A stretch of 31,110 bases of DNA from positions 1 to 31,110 of the IMG/VR virus record IMGVR_UViG_3300042883_000257, one strand, 5' to 3'. The translations under genes and the position numbers were made by a program. A model generated the notes under the pieces. That model ran no database searches and was not told where the DNA came from. It saw only the letters and a program-made list of their open reading frames with translations. Positions 14,062 through 21,616 of this stretch are shown in pieces. Positions within the stretch are counted from its first letter, which is position 1, and each line of letters begins with the position of its first letter. The stretch is from a virus.

Positions 14062-15231
14062 TTAAATTAAAGCGTATTGACCTAATGTTCTACCTTGAAT
14101 AAAACCACGCCAGGCAAGTGCTAATGAACATACTGCATCATCATGCATTCCAACTGGTGCTGAATACTTAACACCTATTTTACTATAAACATATTCAAAT
14201 AAGCTTAATTCATCCACTATTGAACCTTCAGGATATTTAATCAAGCCTTGCTGAATTGCTATCACCAAGCCTTCAATCAACTGTTGCTTTGATTGAGGTG
14301 TAAACTTAAATCCTTCGATCATGTAGTCATCACGTTGCAAGTCTTCAACTATCGGATCGCCTACACCAGTCGCATCAATAACCTTTGGAACTTTATCTAA
14401 ACGTTTTATCTTTTCTTTTGTAGCAGACCAATCAAGCTGGAAACGATCATAGTAACAAACGCAACCATTGACATCAAGACCAATAATAACGGAATGATCA
14501 TAAGATTTAGCAAGATCAATGCCGTAACACATAGGACTGTTATTGGATATTTTTTGAATATTTCCACGTATAAAATCCATGCCAAACGGATTAGCTGCGT
14601 TTTCCATAGGATTCGCCATGTACTCTTGTTCAAATACCGCCGAAGGTAACGAAGCTTTAGCATCGTCAATTTCTTCATTAAAAATAAAAGGGTTGTCATA
14701 AGTTGTATATTTAAATGATTCAAAATCCTTTTCGCCATTACGCAAATACAAGCGATAAAAGAAGTCTTTACCTCGTGGTGTTGATATAAACAAGGCACGA
14801 CCTTGATAGTCTGTTAGCGTTGGTCTTATTGCGTTATTCCAAGCTTCTTCTAAGTTAGGTATATAACAAGCTTCGTCAATGATTACGTTGTGAAATTTAT
14901 GACCTCTAAGATTGTCTAAGCGTTCACCTGTGAAGAATCGTATTTCACCACCAGTAACAAACTTAAAAACCAAATCAGACTTGTTTGCCGTTGCAACCTC
15001 TGCTGGTATTATTTTTGCAATTTCGTCAAAGAATACTTTAGCGAGTGAGTAAGTAGGTGTGATGTAAGCATTTAATTTACAATCGAGTGCTTCCGTTATT
15101 GTGTATTGTTTACTAATCAATGTTTTTCCCCAGCGACGACCACACATCAAAACCCGAAAACGTGCTTTGCTTCCTAATACTTTACGCTGACCTGTATGCG
15201 GTCTCGGCAGATCAATTCGTATCGTCTGCAT
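14062..15231 (-). CDS. terL: terminase large subunit
   Basis: 389 residues: the DNA-packaging motor with an N-terminal ATPase and C-terminal RNase H-like nuclease. Walker A is GRRWGKT (31-37), Walker B is VIIDE (116-120), and the coupling motif STPRG is at 150-154. Nuclease acidic residues are D239 (GIDLAKSYDHS), D287 (DATGVGD) and the pair D364/D365 (HDDAVCSLALAW). The protein is compact for the family. It overlaps the small-subunit gene by 20 bases. Its end lies 10 bases upstream of promoter P3, so the accessory block is separately controlled. No intein or split is seen. Confidence 0.95.
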   Translation of the reverse strand: MQTIRIDLPRPHTGQRKVLGSKARFRVLMCGRRWGKTLISKQYTITEALDCKLNAYITPTYSLAKVFFDEIAKIIPAEVATANKSDLVFKFVTGGEIRFFTGERLDNLRGHKFHNVIIDEACYIPNLEEAWNNAIRPTLTDYQGRALFISTPRGKDFFYRLYLRNGEKDFESFKYTTYDNPFIFNEEIDDAKASLPSAVFEQEYMANPMENAANPFGMDFIRGNIQKISNNSPMCYGIDLAKSYDHSVIIGLDVNGCVCYYDRFQLDWSATKEKIKRLDKVPKVIDATGVGDPIVEDLQRDDYMIEGFKFTPQSKQQLIEGLVIAIQQGLIKYPEGSIVDELSLFEYVYSKIGVKYSAPVGMHDDAVCSLALAWRGFIQGRTLGQYALI

Positions 15232-15580
15232 CTTTATATGTCACTTCGATTTTAAATCCACCTGAAGCGTTTAAATCCATTTGTTCTTTAGGCTTACCAA
15301 ATACACGAGTTAATAATGTTTCAATTGAATATAAGCTTCCTTTTTCGATTGACTTTCTTATTGCTCCAGCAATAGTTTTTTCTAAAACAGTAGCTTTTGG
15401 ATTCGTATATACTTCTTTCAATTCTTCAAGCGTCATTGACATCAACACCTGGATAGCATCGTTTACTTCGCTAACTTTATATCCTTGTTCACGTAATTCG
15501 GAAACGTACTTTCTCGGTCTGCCATTTAAATTACCTGACTGACCTTTCTTGAATTGTGCTTCTTTATTTGGGAATGCCAT
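15212..15580 (-). CDS. terS: terminase small subunit (DUF5681-like)
   Basis: 122 residues starting with the DUF5681 signature FKKGQSGNLNGRPRKY (residues 9-24), a basic DNA-contact segment, followed by a helical region (about 30-95) and a beta-like tail. The small subunit recognises phage DNA and loads the large subunit. The 20-base overlap with the large-subunit gene supports the call. DUF5681 proteins are not all proven terminase subunits, so the function rests on position plus the N-terminal motif. Confidence 0.75.
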   Translation of the reverse strand: MAFPNKEAQFKKGQSGNLNGRPRKYVSELREQGYKVSEVNDAIQVLMSMTLEELKEVYTNPKATVLEKTIAGAIRKSIEKGSLYSIETLLTRVFGKPKEQMDLNASGGFKIEVTYKDADDTN

Positions 15581-15597
15581 ACTTGTTTTTCACTTGT

Positions 15598-15792
15598 TTA
15601 TTTAATATTGAAAAAATCTTTTAAACTCATATAAGTCTGCTCTGATTTATTATCCCAAAACATTTTACACTTACCATTTTTTAAAGGTACTTCGGTAAAC
15701 CATGCCTGCCAACCTGATTTATTTGCCGTAAACCTATGACAATTTAATTTTTGATCGCATCCCTCACCTGAACACATTGTAATATCTGCCAT
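15598..15792 (-). CDS. small cysteine-rich protein
   Basis: 64 residues starting MADITMCSGEGCDQKLNCHR, with cysteines at 7, 12 and 18 and one more near residue 43 (GKCKMFWDN). The pattern suggests a small zinc- or disulfide-stabilised fold. I have seen similar proteins in Bacteroidetes phages without a known role. It lies two bases after the 31-residue membrane peptide and just before the small terminase gene. Confidence 0.6.
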   Translation of the reverse strand: MADITMCSGEGCDQKLNCHRFTANKSGWQAWFTEVPLKNGKCKMFWDNKSEQTYMSLKDFFNIK

Positions 15793-15793
15793 G

Positions 15794-15889
15794 TTACATA
15801 TATTTAATAAATGAATAAATACTTAATACTATAAATGTAAGTGCAGTACCCATGAATGAGTAGTAAATAATTTTTTTAATGATTTCCAT
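15794..15889 (-). CDS. 31-residue membrane peptide
   Basis: ATG 15889 to TAA 15794: MEIIKKIIYYSFMGTALTFI, continuing VLSIYSFIKYM. Positively charged start and one hydrophobic helix, so a possible single-pass inner-membrane peptide. It overlaps the HNH gene by 14 bases and precedes the next gene by one base. Very short, so chance coding cannot be excluded. Confidence 0.4.
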   Translation of the reverse strand: MEIIKKIIYYSFMGTALTFIVLSIYSFIKYM

Positions 15890-16145
15890 AAATTAATTCT
15901 TTTATTTTTAAATTGTGTATTGTTTTCAAATATTCTTTATGTTGTTTTTTATCTCCATATTCTAAATGACATGATCTACATAATGCTTGTAAGTTTTCAA
16001 TGTGATCAGCTTTCTTAGTACCACCCATTCCACGACATTCAATATGATGTATGTCATTTGCTTCTTTATTGCAGAGTTCGCAAGGTATAAAATCTGATTC
16101 ATCGAATCTAAAGAATTGCAAATATAATTTAGTATGCTTCTTCAA
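15876..16145 (-). CDS. HNH endonuclease
   Basis: 89 residues with a compact HNH/zinc domain: CELC (22-25), the HH of NDIHHIECRG, NLQALC and CRSCHLEYGD. These give a Cys4 zinc site around the catalytic His-Asn-His. HNH proteins close to terminase genes often take part in DNA packaging or cos cleavage; a homing endonuclease is the alternative. The start codon is TTG, overlapping the stop of the ParB-like gene (TTGA), and no ATG lies upstream of the domain, which supports the unusual start. Confidence 0.8.
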   Translation of the reverse strand: MKKHTKLYLQFFRFDESDFIPCELCNKEANDIHHIECRGMGGTKKADHIENLQALCRSCHLEYGDKKQHKEYLKTIHNLKIKELIYGNH

Positions 16146-16645
16146 TTTACTTTCATTATTGCAGAATATTCGTCACAAATGTTTTGAAGCTTTTCGTTCA
16201 TTTCTATAAATGCGTTGTTAGTCGCTTCGATTGAAATCTTGATATAATTTTCATCTTGTAATTCATCAACTGATTCTGATTCAAATATCGGTAAGTCTAA
16301 ACCCCAGCCATTAAGTTCATCTTCATCGTATTGATTAGCGATTATATCCCAGTCCCATTCGCCAAAGCCTATGTTGTCTTTGATAATGAATTCGGCTTGT
16401 TGTGCTTCGTTTAAATTAGAAGCCTTGATAATATACACTTCTTTAAGTCCAGCTTCGTTACACGCTTTTAAACGCATATTACCGCCAAGTGTAATCATAT
16501 CATTATTAACAATGATTGGTCGGAGTTGTAACATTTCTGGAAACTCATTAATAGACTTGACAAGCTTTCTAAACTTATCGTCTTTAATTAATCGTGGATT
16601 GTTTGGATTAGATTTAACTTCACCAATCTTTACTTTCTCAATCAT
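16142..16645 (-). CDS. ParB-like nuclease-domain protein
   Basis: 167 residues. The first 90 form a ParB/Srx-type N-terminal domain: IGEVKSNPNNPRLIKDDKF, then LRPIIVNNDMITLGGNMRLKA with the GGNMR box, then a helical part. The C-terminus is acidic. Phage ParB-like proteins next to terminase and methyltransferase genes are usually nucleases or DNA-binding adaptors rather than partition proteins, and there is no ParA here. It starts by ATGA overlap with the gene upstream and ends by TTGA overlap with HNH. Confidence 0.75.
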   Translation of the reverse strand: MIEKVKIGEVKSNPNNPRLIKDDKFRKLVKSINEFPEMLQLRPIIVNNDMITLGGNMRLKACNEAGLKEVYIIKASNLNEAQQAEFIIKDNIGFGEWDWDIIANQYDEDELNGWGLDLPIFESESVDELQDENYIKISIEATNNAFIEMNEKLQNICDEYSAIMKVN

Positions 16646-16812
16646 ACTTTATCAATTAACAAGTCTATTTTATTAATTACCTTTATTTTCATCGGAACGG
16701 AGTTGCCTAACAAATCGACATCGTCAAGCATTTGAAGTATTTCAAGCATAACCATGATAGTATCTAAGTTTTGAATCTTTTCTTTTGATTCGCTTGTTTT
16801 TTCTTCAGCCAT
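16642..16812 (-). CDS. hypothetical 56-residue protein
   Basis: ATG 16812 (TAATG overlap with the previous stop) to TGA 16642 (ATGA overlap with the ParB-like gene). Acidic N-terminus MAEEKTSESKEKIQNLDTIM, then a helical leucine/methionine-rich part. Being linked by overlaps at both ends makes it convincing despite its size. No family recognised. Confidence 0.65.
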   Translation of the reverse strand: MAEEKTSESKEKIQNLDTIMVMLEILQMLDDVDLLGNSVPMKIKVINKIDLLIDKV

Positions 16813-17177
16813 TATTTTTTTGATTTACGACCACGTTTTTTAGGTAGTTCTTTTTTTACATTATCTGGATCGAAATTATTAGTCAATACCGCATTGATTG
16901 AAAAGTCAATTTCAGTCGCTTGTATGCTTTCTTTAAAATGTGAAATATCATTAGGCAAAGAATCGTATTTAGTTAATAAATATAATCTTTCAATCATTTC
17001 AGACACGCAAGACATACACCATTTATTTACTTTAAAATTAGCGTCTACTTCTTCGTTATAAACTTTTTCAAGTTCTTCGACTACCGATTTATTTAAATTT
17101 TTAATAAATCCAGCGTCACGCAATGTATGCCAATGCTGGTTATGATTATCGAGTATTGTTTTGTTTAAATAGTTCAT
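16812..17177 (-). CDS. hypothetical 121-residue protein with AT-hook-like tail
   Basis: Mostly helical with the pair CMSC (about residues 54-57) and a basic end PKKRGRKSKK. RGR in a Pro/Lys context resembles an AT-hook, so it may bind AT-rich DNA. It overlaps the membrane-protein gene upstream and the 56-residue gene downstream. Function not recognised. Confidence 0.6.
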   Translation of the reverse strand: MNYLNKTILDNHNQHWHTLRDAGFIKNLNKSVVEELEKVYNEEVDANFKVNKWCMSCVSEMIERLYLLTKYDSLPNDISHFKESIQATEIDFSINAVLTNNFDPDNVKKELPKKRGRKSKK

Positions 17178-17473
17178 ACAAGTTTTTTTATAAGTATAGA
17201 AGCAACGCTTGAAGTGAATGCTATAATTAAAGAAGCTACTATGCCATAGTTAAAATATAAAGCTGATAAAAAAGCTACCCAGAACGATAAGCAATATCCG
17301 CAATCGAAAGGTTTTAAACGATATGGTTTGCGAACATAATCATAACCAGGAATTTTTCTACCAATATCGAATTCATCACATAACCAGACGGCAAACATTT
17401 GCGGAATCATTGATACTTCGGCAAAGCTAAATCCTACACAAGCAGAACCGATAATTAATAAAATCTCATTCAT
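17174..17473 (-). CDS. small membrane protein, DUF1360-like
   Basis: 99 residues with three hydrophobic stretches (about 3-20, 60-75 and 78-95) and a loop with the motif FDCGYCLSFWVA. The CxxC plus SFWV pattern is characteristic of the DUF1360-type phage membrane proteins. Role unknown. It overlaps the sigma-like gene by eight bases and the next gene by four. Confidence 0.6.
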   Translation of the reverse strand: MNEILLIIGSACVGFSFAEVSMIPQMFAVWLCDEFDIGRKIPGYDYVRKPYRLKPFDCGYCLSFWVAFLSALYFNYGIVASLIIAFTSSVASILIKKLV

Positions 17474-18017
17474 GATAATTTAAATTTAGTTTAACGTTTT
17501 TAATTGCATTTTTTACACCATTTGCGATTGTACGAATCGGAATACCAGTTTTTATTGATACGTTTTTGTAAGTTCCTAATTGTAAATATAATTTAAGTAC
17601 TTCACATTCAAAGAATCGCAAGTCATCAATAGTCTTTTCGACTGCTTGAATCTTTGCTTCGATCTTGTCATAAGCGTTTTCGTCTTGTAATTCAAACAAA
17701 TGATTTGCAAATAATATATGATCGCTATTTTCAATTAGTTCATCGTCTATAATGTTATCCGATAATCTTTGATTTTTAAAGTTCTGATAATAAAACTTTG
17801 AATTTTTAGACCGAAATTGATTTAATCCGATACGTACAATAAAGAATTTTAAGCATTTACGCTCTGCCATATCTTCAATCTTTGCATGATCGTATTCACA
17901 AATAGTTAGAAATACATCTTGCCGTAATTCTTCCCACCATTCACCAGCGATATTCTTAAAGAAATTGATTATATCTTTATTCGTGTAATAATCGCTTATA
18001 ATCGTATTATAATTCAT
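17466..18017 (-). CDS. sigma-70-like factor (region 2 plus region 4)
   Basis: About 183 residues from ATG 18017 (the frame is open to a TTG at 18035). An N-terminal region 2-like part (GEWWEELRQDVFLTICEYD) is followed by an acidic linker and a C-terminal region 4-like helix-turn-helix (FECEVLKLYLQLGTYKNVSIKTGI-type, ending in KNVKLNLNYHE). Family role: redirects host RNA polymerase, here perhaps to late genes. The late genes lack the TAnnTTTG box of the P1-P3 module, consistent with another factor. A plain helix-turn-helix regulator is the alternative. Confidence 0.65.
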   Translation of the reverse strand: MNYNTIISDYYTNKDIINFFKNIAGEWWEELRQDVFLTICEYDHAKIEDMAERKCLKFFIVRIGLNQFRSKNSKFYYQNFKNQRLSDNIIDDELIENSDHILFANHLFELQDENAYDKIEAKIQAVEKTIDDLRFFECEVLKLYLQLGTYKNVSIKTGIPIRTIANGVKNAIKNVKLNLNYHE

Positions 18018-18399
18018 TTTGCATATACTTATCAATCAATTCAATTGTTTCGCTTACACCTGTTGAAAATGAAGCATAAGCACCTTGTGTATTTAAGTAC
18101 GTAATATACTCGCTTTGTTTTATTAAATGCTCATTAGTTTTTAACATTCCGTTAAGCTTAAATGGATTTGAATTATCAGCTTTCAATTCCAATACAAGCA
18201 TCGAATATTTATCATTTTTATAGAAGATAAATAAGTCTGGTGTGCCTTGCCCAGCTTGACCTAATCGTTTTGCTTTCTTAGCTAAGTAAATTGGCAACCT
18301 TGCACCGCTTAAATAGTTTGCCATAAACCTAACTTGTGGGTATTGTAATTTTAAATAAGTAACTATTGCAAGTTGAACAATGTCTTCAGAATTTTTCAA
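18007..18399 (-). CDS. VRR-NUC domain nuclease
   Basis: 130 residues with the PD-(D/E)xK signature of VRR-NUC proteins: GQGTPDLFIFYKN (D at about residue 55) and LVLELKA (E and K about residues 71-73). Near the start is the helical VQLAIVTYLKLQYP. Such phage enzymes act as DNA-structure-specific or repair nucleases and accompany replication helicases. The start codon is TTG overlapping the upstream stop (TTGA); the first internal ATG would cut into the domain. Confidence 0.8.
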   Translation of the reverse strand: MKNSEDIVQLAIVTYLKLQYPQVRFMANYLSGARLPIYLAKKAKRLGQAGQGTPDLFIFYKNDKYSMLVLELKADNSNPFKLNGMLKTNEHLIKQSEYITYLNTQGAYASFSTGVSETIELIDKYMQNEL

Positions 18400-18719
18400 A
18401 GACTTGAATTTAATTTAACGATTTCTTTTTCCAAATCTTGCACGTACAAAAGCAAAGTTCCGATTTGCATTCGTATCATTTCCATTTCAATCGCTGCAAG
18501 TTCATATTTTGCAAACATCTTGCTAAAATTATCCTTTGCTAAATACACAATCATTTGAGCATCGGCAATGTTTGAATCGAAGCCTTTAAGATCGTCAAGA
18601 TTTCGATTTGCGATTTGCAAGTCTAAACTTATCTTTAAAAGATTAAGTCTTTCTTCGTCAAAGAAACGATAAGCATCATTTTTTTGTTGTAATTCGATTA
18701 TTAGTTTTTTATAGTCCAT
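18396..18719 (-). CDS. hypothetical coiled-coil protein
   Basis: 107 residues, all helical with heptad-like leucines and charged runs (ELQQKNDAYRFFDEERLNLL, QDLEKEIVKLNSSL). It lies between helicase and VRR-NUC genes, three bases after the helicase, so a role in replication assembly (loader or clamp-like adaptor) is possible but not shown. Confidence 0.6.
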   Translation of the reverse strand: MDYKKLIIELQQKNDAYRFFDEERLNLLKISLDLQIANRNLDDLKGFDSNIADAQMIVYLAKDNFSKMFAKYELAAIEMEMIRMQIGTLLLYVQDLEKEIVKLNSSL

Positions 18720-18722
18720 AGC

Positions 18723-19712
18723 TTAAAAATCAAAGTCTTTACCAAATGTATTATTTAAAACTGAAACGTTTCCAGGTTCGATGTTTAATTTCTTTTTAGC
18801 TTCGTATTCAAGACCAAAATAAACAACTCCGTCAATGATTTCATAAAACCTGTTCTTTTTCCAATCCCAAAATAATTTACACATTCCTAATTTAGCAGAA
18901 CCTTTTGGCTTTGCTTTTGCAATAATTACATGAGTTTCATTTTCTTTATATGGTTGTCCATCTTTATCGTTAAACCCGACTGGTGGTCGCCACAATATTA
19001 TAAATACCATAGCTTTACGAAAGAACGATTGACCACCTGCCGATTGTCTTGGATGCGGTGGCGGGTAGTAAGTTACTCCGTTTTCGGTAATCGGTTGCTG
19101 GTCTTGTGGGTGCATACAAATAAAGATATGCTTGTTTTCTTTCTTTGCGTAGCGTCTAAGTTTCCCAACTGCATCTTCAATATATAAGTCTTGCCGACTT
19201 CCAAACTCACTCATGTTGTGCTTTACTTCATTGTAAGGATCGAATAAGATGTTGTCAATCTTTATACGATTTTCGGTTTCTAAAATCTTTGTCTGATTTA
19301 TTATATCATCAAAACTAAATGAATTTTCATCGTTATCAACTATAAAGAATTTATCATTTAAAAATCCAATAGCATTATATATATCTGCTTCTGTGCATCC
19401 ATTTACATCATTATCGAAAAATGGTTTTCTAACATATTTTGATATTAGTTCTTTTGCAAGGTCTTTATAATCACCAGTTTCAGGTGAAAATATTACGTGT
19501 CTTTCATTGTGCTTGATTGATAAGTTTAAAAGTAATTCGAGATTGAATTCAGTCTTGCCTGAATGTGGTGACGCAAGTATAAAAGTCATTGAACCTTTCT
19601 TCTTTGTGTATAATGCATCGAGACTTTCAAAGCCTACGTATTCACCTCTTTGTATTCCTGACTTGTGGAAAGCAAGTATTTCACTTTCCATTTGTAAAAG
19701 GTTTTTTATCAT
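18723..19712 (-). CDS. DnaB-like replicative helicase (RecA-fold ATPase)
   Basis: 329 residues with Walker A ASPHSGKT (47-54), then HVIFSPET (72-79), a Walker B-like IDNILFDPYN, a sensor MHPQDQQPI, and SAGGQSFFRKA, the arrangement of DnaB/Twinkle C-terminal domains. There is no N-terminal primase-interaction domain, so it is a helicase core only; a primase was not found and the host one may be used. It hydrolyses ATP to unwind DNA ahead of the fork. A candidate -7 box TATATTTA lies upstream. Confidence 0.8.
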   Translation of the reverse strand: MIKNLLQMESEILAFHKSGIQRGEYVGFESLDALYTKKKGSMTFILASPHSGKTEFNLELLLNLSIKHNERHVIFSPETGDYKDLAKELISKYVRKPFFDNDVNGCTEADIYNAIGFLNDKFFIVDNDENSFSFDDIINQTKILETENRIKIDNILFDPYNEVKHNMSEFGSRQDLYIEDAVGKLRRYAKKENKHIFICMHPQDQQPITENGVTYYPPPHPRQSAGGQSFFRKAMVFIILWRPPVGFNDKDGQPYKENETHVIIAKAKPKGSAKLGMCKLFWDWKKNRFYEIIDGVVYFGLEYEAKKKLNIEPGNVSVLNNTFGKDFDF

Positions 19713-19745
19713 TTTGTTTGTCGTTTGTGTAAATATACTTAAATT

Positions 19746-20939
19746 TTATGATAATATTGTTTTATAAACATGATCTGCAACGGATTTCATCATTAGTGGT
19801 GGAACTGCTCTACCAAGTCTTTCCCATTTATTTGAAAATGTATTTCCACAATAGTAATCATAAGGAAAACTACATATTATTTTTAATTCACCAATTGAAA
19901 GTGTTCTTTTTTCAAAAGGATGCCATAATTCAGGTGCAGTTAATACTGTGCTACAAGGTTTGTTTTCATCTAATTTTATGCGTGTCATACCACTAATTCT
20001 TTCCCCTATTCTATCGCCACAAGCCTTCATTGATTCACCAGATAATTGTAATTCATAAACTCTTTCTTGTTCTTTACTAAGGTTTTTAAATTCATTATCT
20101 AATTCTATAAAATGTCTCCTTGATGCAAACAAACCATCTGAAGAAATAGTTGAACAAACTTCGTGTTTTTCAATTGTTCTTAACTCTGTTTCATTAAAAC
20201 ATTTTTTCTTTGCGGAAATTCTTTTAATCCAAGGCAATGCTTCACCAATAGTTATTTGTTCATTTTTTGTGATTGGAAAAGTAATTTGTTTTTTTATATC
20301 TTTTCTAACACCTATAAAAATAGTTCTTTCTCTGCTTTGTGGAACTAAAAAGTTTTTAGCATTTAAAACCTTATATCTGACATTATAACCACAATCTACT
20401 AATGTATGAAATATTGTATTTTTTTCTTCACCAAAAATATTTATTTGTTCACTCCCTAATAAATTAGAAGCTTCGCCCATAGTTATTCCTTTTACATTTT
20501 CGCAAATAAAAACTTTTGGTTGCACCTCTTTTAATATTCTTGCAAATTCAAAAAATAAATCATCTGTCCTTTGTGAAGAATCTGAATACTTTTTTTCGAC
20601 GCCCCAGCCTTTTTCTCTTAATCCAGCCATTGAAAAACTACTGCAAGGTGGTGAGCCATCTAAAATATCAAGTTCACCTTTTTTAAAGCCTATTTGATTA
20701 AGTACCATTTGCCCTGTTAAATCTCTTATATCTTGCTTAAAAATATATGTTTCAGGATAATTGATAGCATAAGCATCTTGTGCAGCAGGTATAAATTCAT
20801 TTATTGCTAAAACTTTACCGCCTGCCAATCTGTAACCAGTTGAAGAACCGCCACCACCAGCAAACAAGCTAACAACATTAAATAATTCTTTTGAAGATTG
20901 TTCTTTAACAAAGTCCAAATTGTAAATAAATGGATTCAT
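19746..20939 (-). CDS. DNA cytosine-C5 methyltransferase with Arg in motif X; possible carboxymethyltransferase
   Basis: 397 residues with C5-methyltransferase motifs in order: I LFAGGGGSSTG (25-35), IV GSPPCSSF with catalytic C99, VI CENVKG (E147), VIII QSRERTIF (201-208), target recognition region about 240-340, IX RTLSIGELKIICSFP (345-359), X LGRAVPPLMM (375-384). In nearly all C5 enzymes motif X reads GNxVPP; here Asn is Arg377 (codon AGA). This residue lies by the SAM sulfonium end, and changing the same Asn to Lys in M.MpeI (from memory) lets it use carboxy-SAM. With a CmoA-like gene 6 bases upstream, it probably transfers a carboxymethyl group to cytosine. Plain methylation is the alternative. 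Confidence 0.85.
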   Translation of the reverse strand: MNPFIYNLDFVKEQSSKELFNVVSLFAGGGGSSTGYRLAGGKVLAINEFIPAAQDAYAINYPETYIFKQDIRDLTGQMVLNQIGFKKGELDILDGSPPCSSFSMAGLREKGWGVEKKYSDSSQRTDDLFFEFARILKEVQPKVFICENVKGITMGEASNLLGSEQINIFGEEKNTIFHTLVDCGYNVRYKVLNAKNFLVPQSRERTIFIGVRKDIKKQITFPITKNEQITIGEALPWIKRISAKKKCFNETELRTIEKHEVCSTISSDGLFASRRHFIELDNEFKNLSKEQERVYELQLSGESMKACGDRIGERISGMTRIKLDENKPCSTVLTAPELWHPFEKRTLSIGELKIICSFPYDYYCGNTFSNKWERLGRAVPPLMMKSVADHVYKTILS

Positions 20940-20945
20940 AATTTT

Positions 20946-21593
20946 TTATTTTATTGCGATAATGCCGATGAAATTATAAGATTGCCAAAAAGTAGTGATA
21001 TTTTTAAAACCTGCTAATTTTAATAAATCTAAATTCTGCTGAAGTGTGTTCGGTTTCATTATATATCTTAAATCTCTTTCTTTTTTTATTATTTCTTCTT
21101 CTGTAAAATTGTTGCATTTATAATCATAATGACTAAAGGCAAGTATTTCTTGCATAATTCCAATTTCTTGATAAACCTTTTCACATAAAATAAAAGCACC
21201 TCCTGTATTTAAACCATCATAAACATTTTTACAAAAATCTTTTCTGCTCATTTTGTTAAGGAATTGCATTGTAAATATTGAATAAATTAAACAAGCATTT
21301 TGTATTTCAAAATAACTATTAAGATCAACAATTGAAAAGTGTATATTATCATCTTTTTCAGGCATTATCTTTGCATTATCATAACCTATTTTTAAATTAT
21401 TATAGGGAATTGATTTTAAAAGTTTACCTGTTGAACACCCTAAGTCATAAATATTGGTATCTTTTGTTATAAAGTATTCTGACATTGAATAAATAGTTTT
21501 CATCATAATGTCGTAACTGGGAATTGATTTTAAAATATGATTGTCAAAATCTTGTATTGTATTAAAATCAAATTTTATTGTTTCTTTTTTCAT
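20946..21593 (-). CDS. CmoA-like carboxy-SAM synthase
   Basis: 215 residues of the class I SAM fold. Along its length it follows CmoA: FNTIQDFDNHILKSIPSY (10-27) matches the CmoA segment ending SVPGY; DLGCSTG (50-56) is motif I; TMQFL and GLNTGGAFILCEK (127-139) match TLQFL and GLNPGGALVLSEK; HYDYKCNNFTEEEI matches HHDFKRANGYSELEI; WQSYNFIGIIAIK matches WFQCFNFGSLVALK. CmoA converts SAM and prephenate to carboxy-SAM for the tRNA enzyme CmoB. No CmoB is present, and CmoA/CmoB are mainly known from Gammaproteobacteria. The conserved Arg near 199 of E. coli CmoA falls in KKER here (R173), shifted by one in my gapless alignment. Confidence 0.8.
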   Translation of the reverse strand: MKKETIKFDFNTIQDFDNHILKSIPSYDIMMKTIYSMSEYFITKDTNIYDLGCSTGKLLKSIPYNNLKIGYDNAKIMPEKDDNIHFSIVDLNSYFEIQNACLIYSIFTMQFLNKMSRKDFCKNVYDGLNTGGAFILCEKVYQEIGIMQEILAFSHYDYKCNNFTEEEIIKKERDLRYIMKPNTLQQNLDLLKLAGFKNITTFWQSYNFIGIIAIK

Positions 21594-21616
21594 GTTGTTT
21601 GTTTTTTTAAATATAG

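Noticed and set aside
16142-16645. ParB partition system (plasmid-like prophage)
   Set aside because: Only the N-terminal ParB-like nuclease domain is present, with no ParA gene or parS-like repeats.
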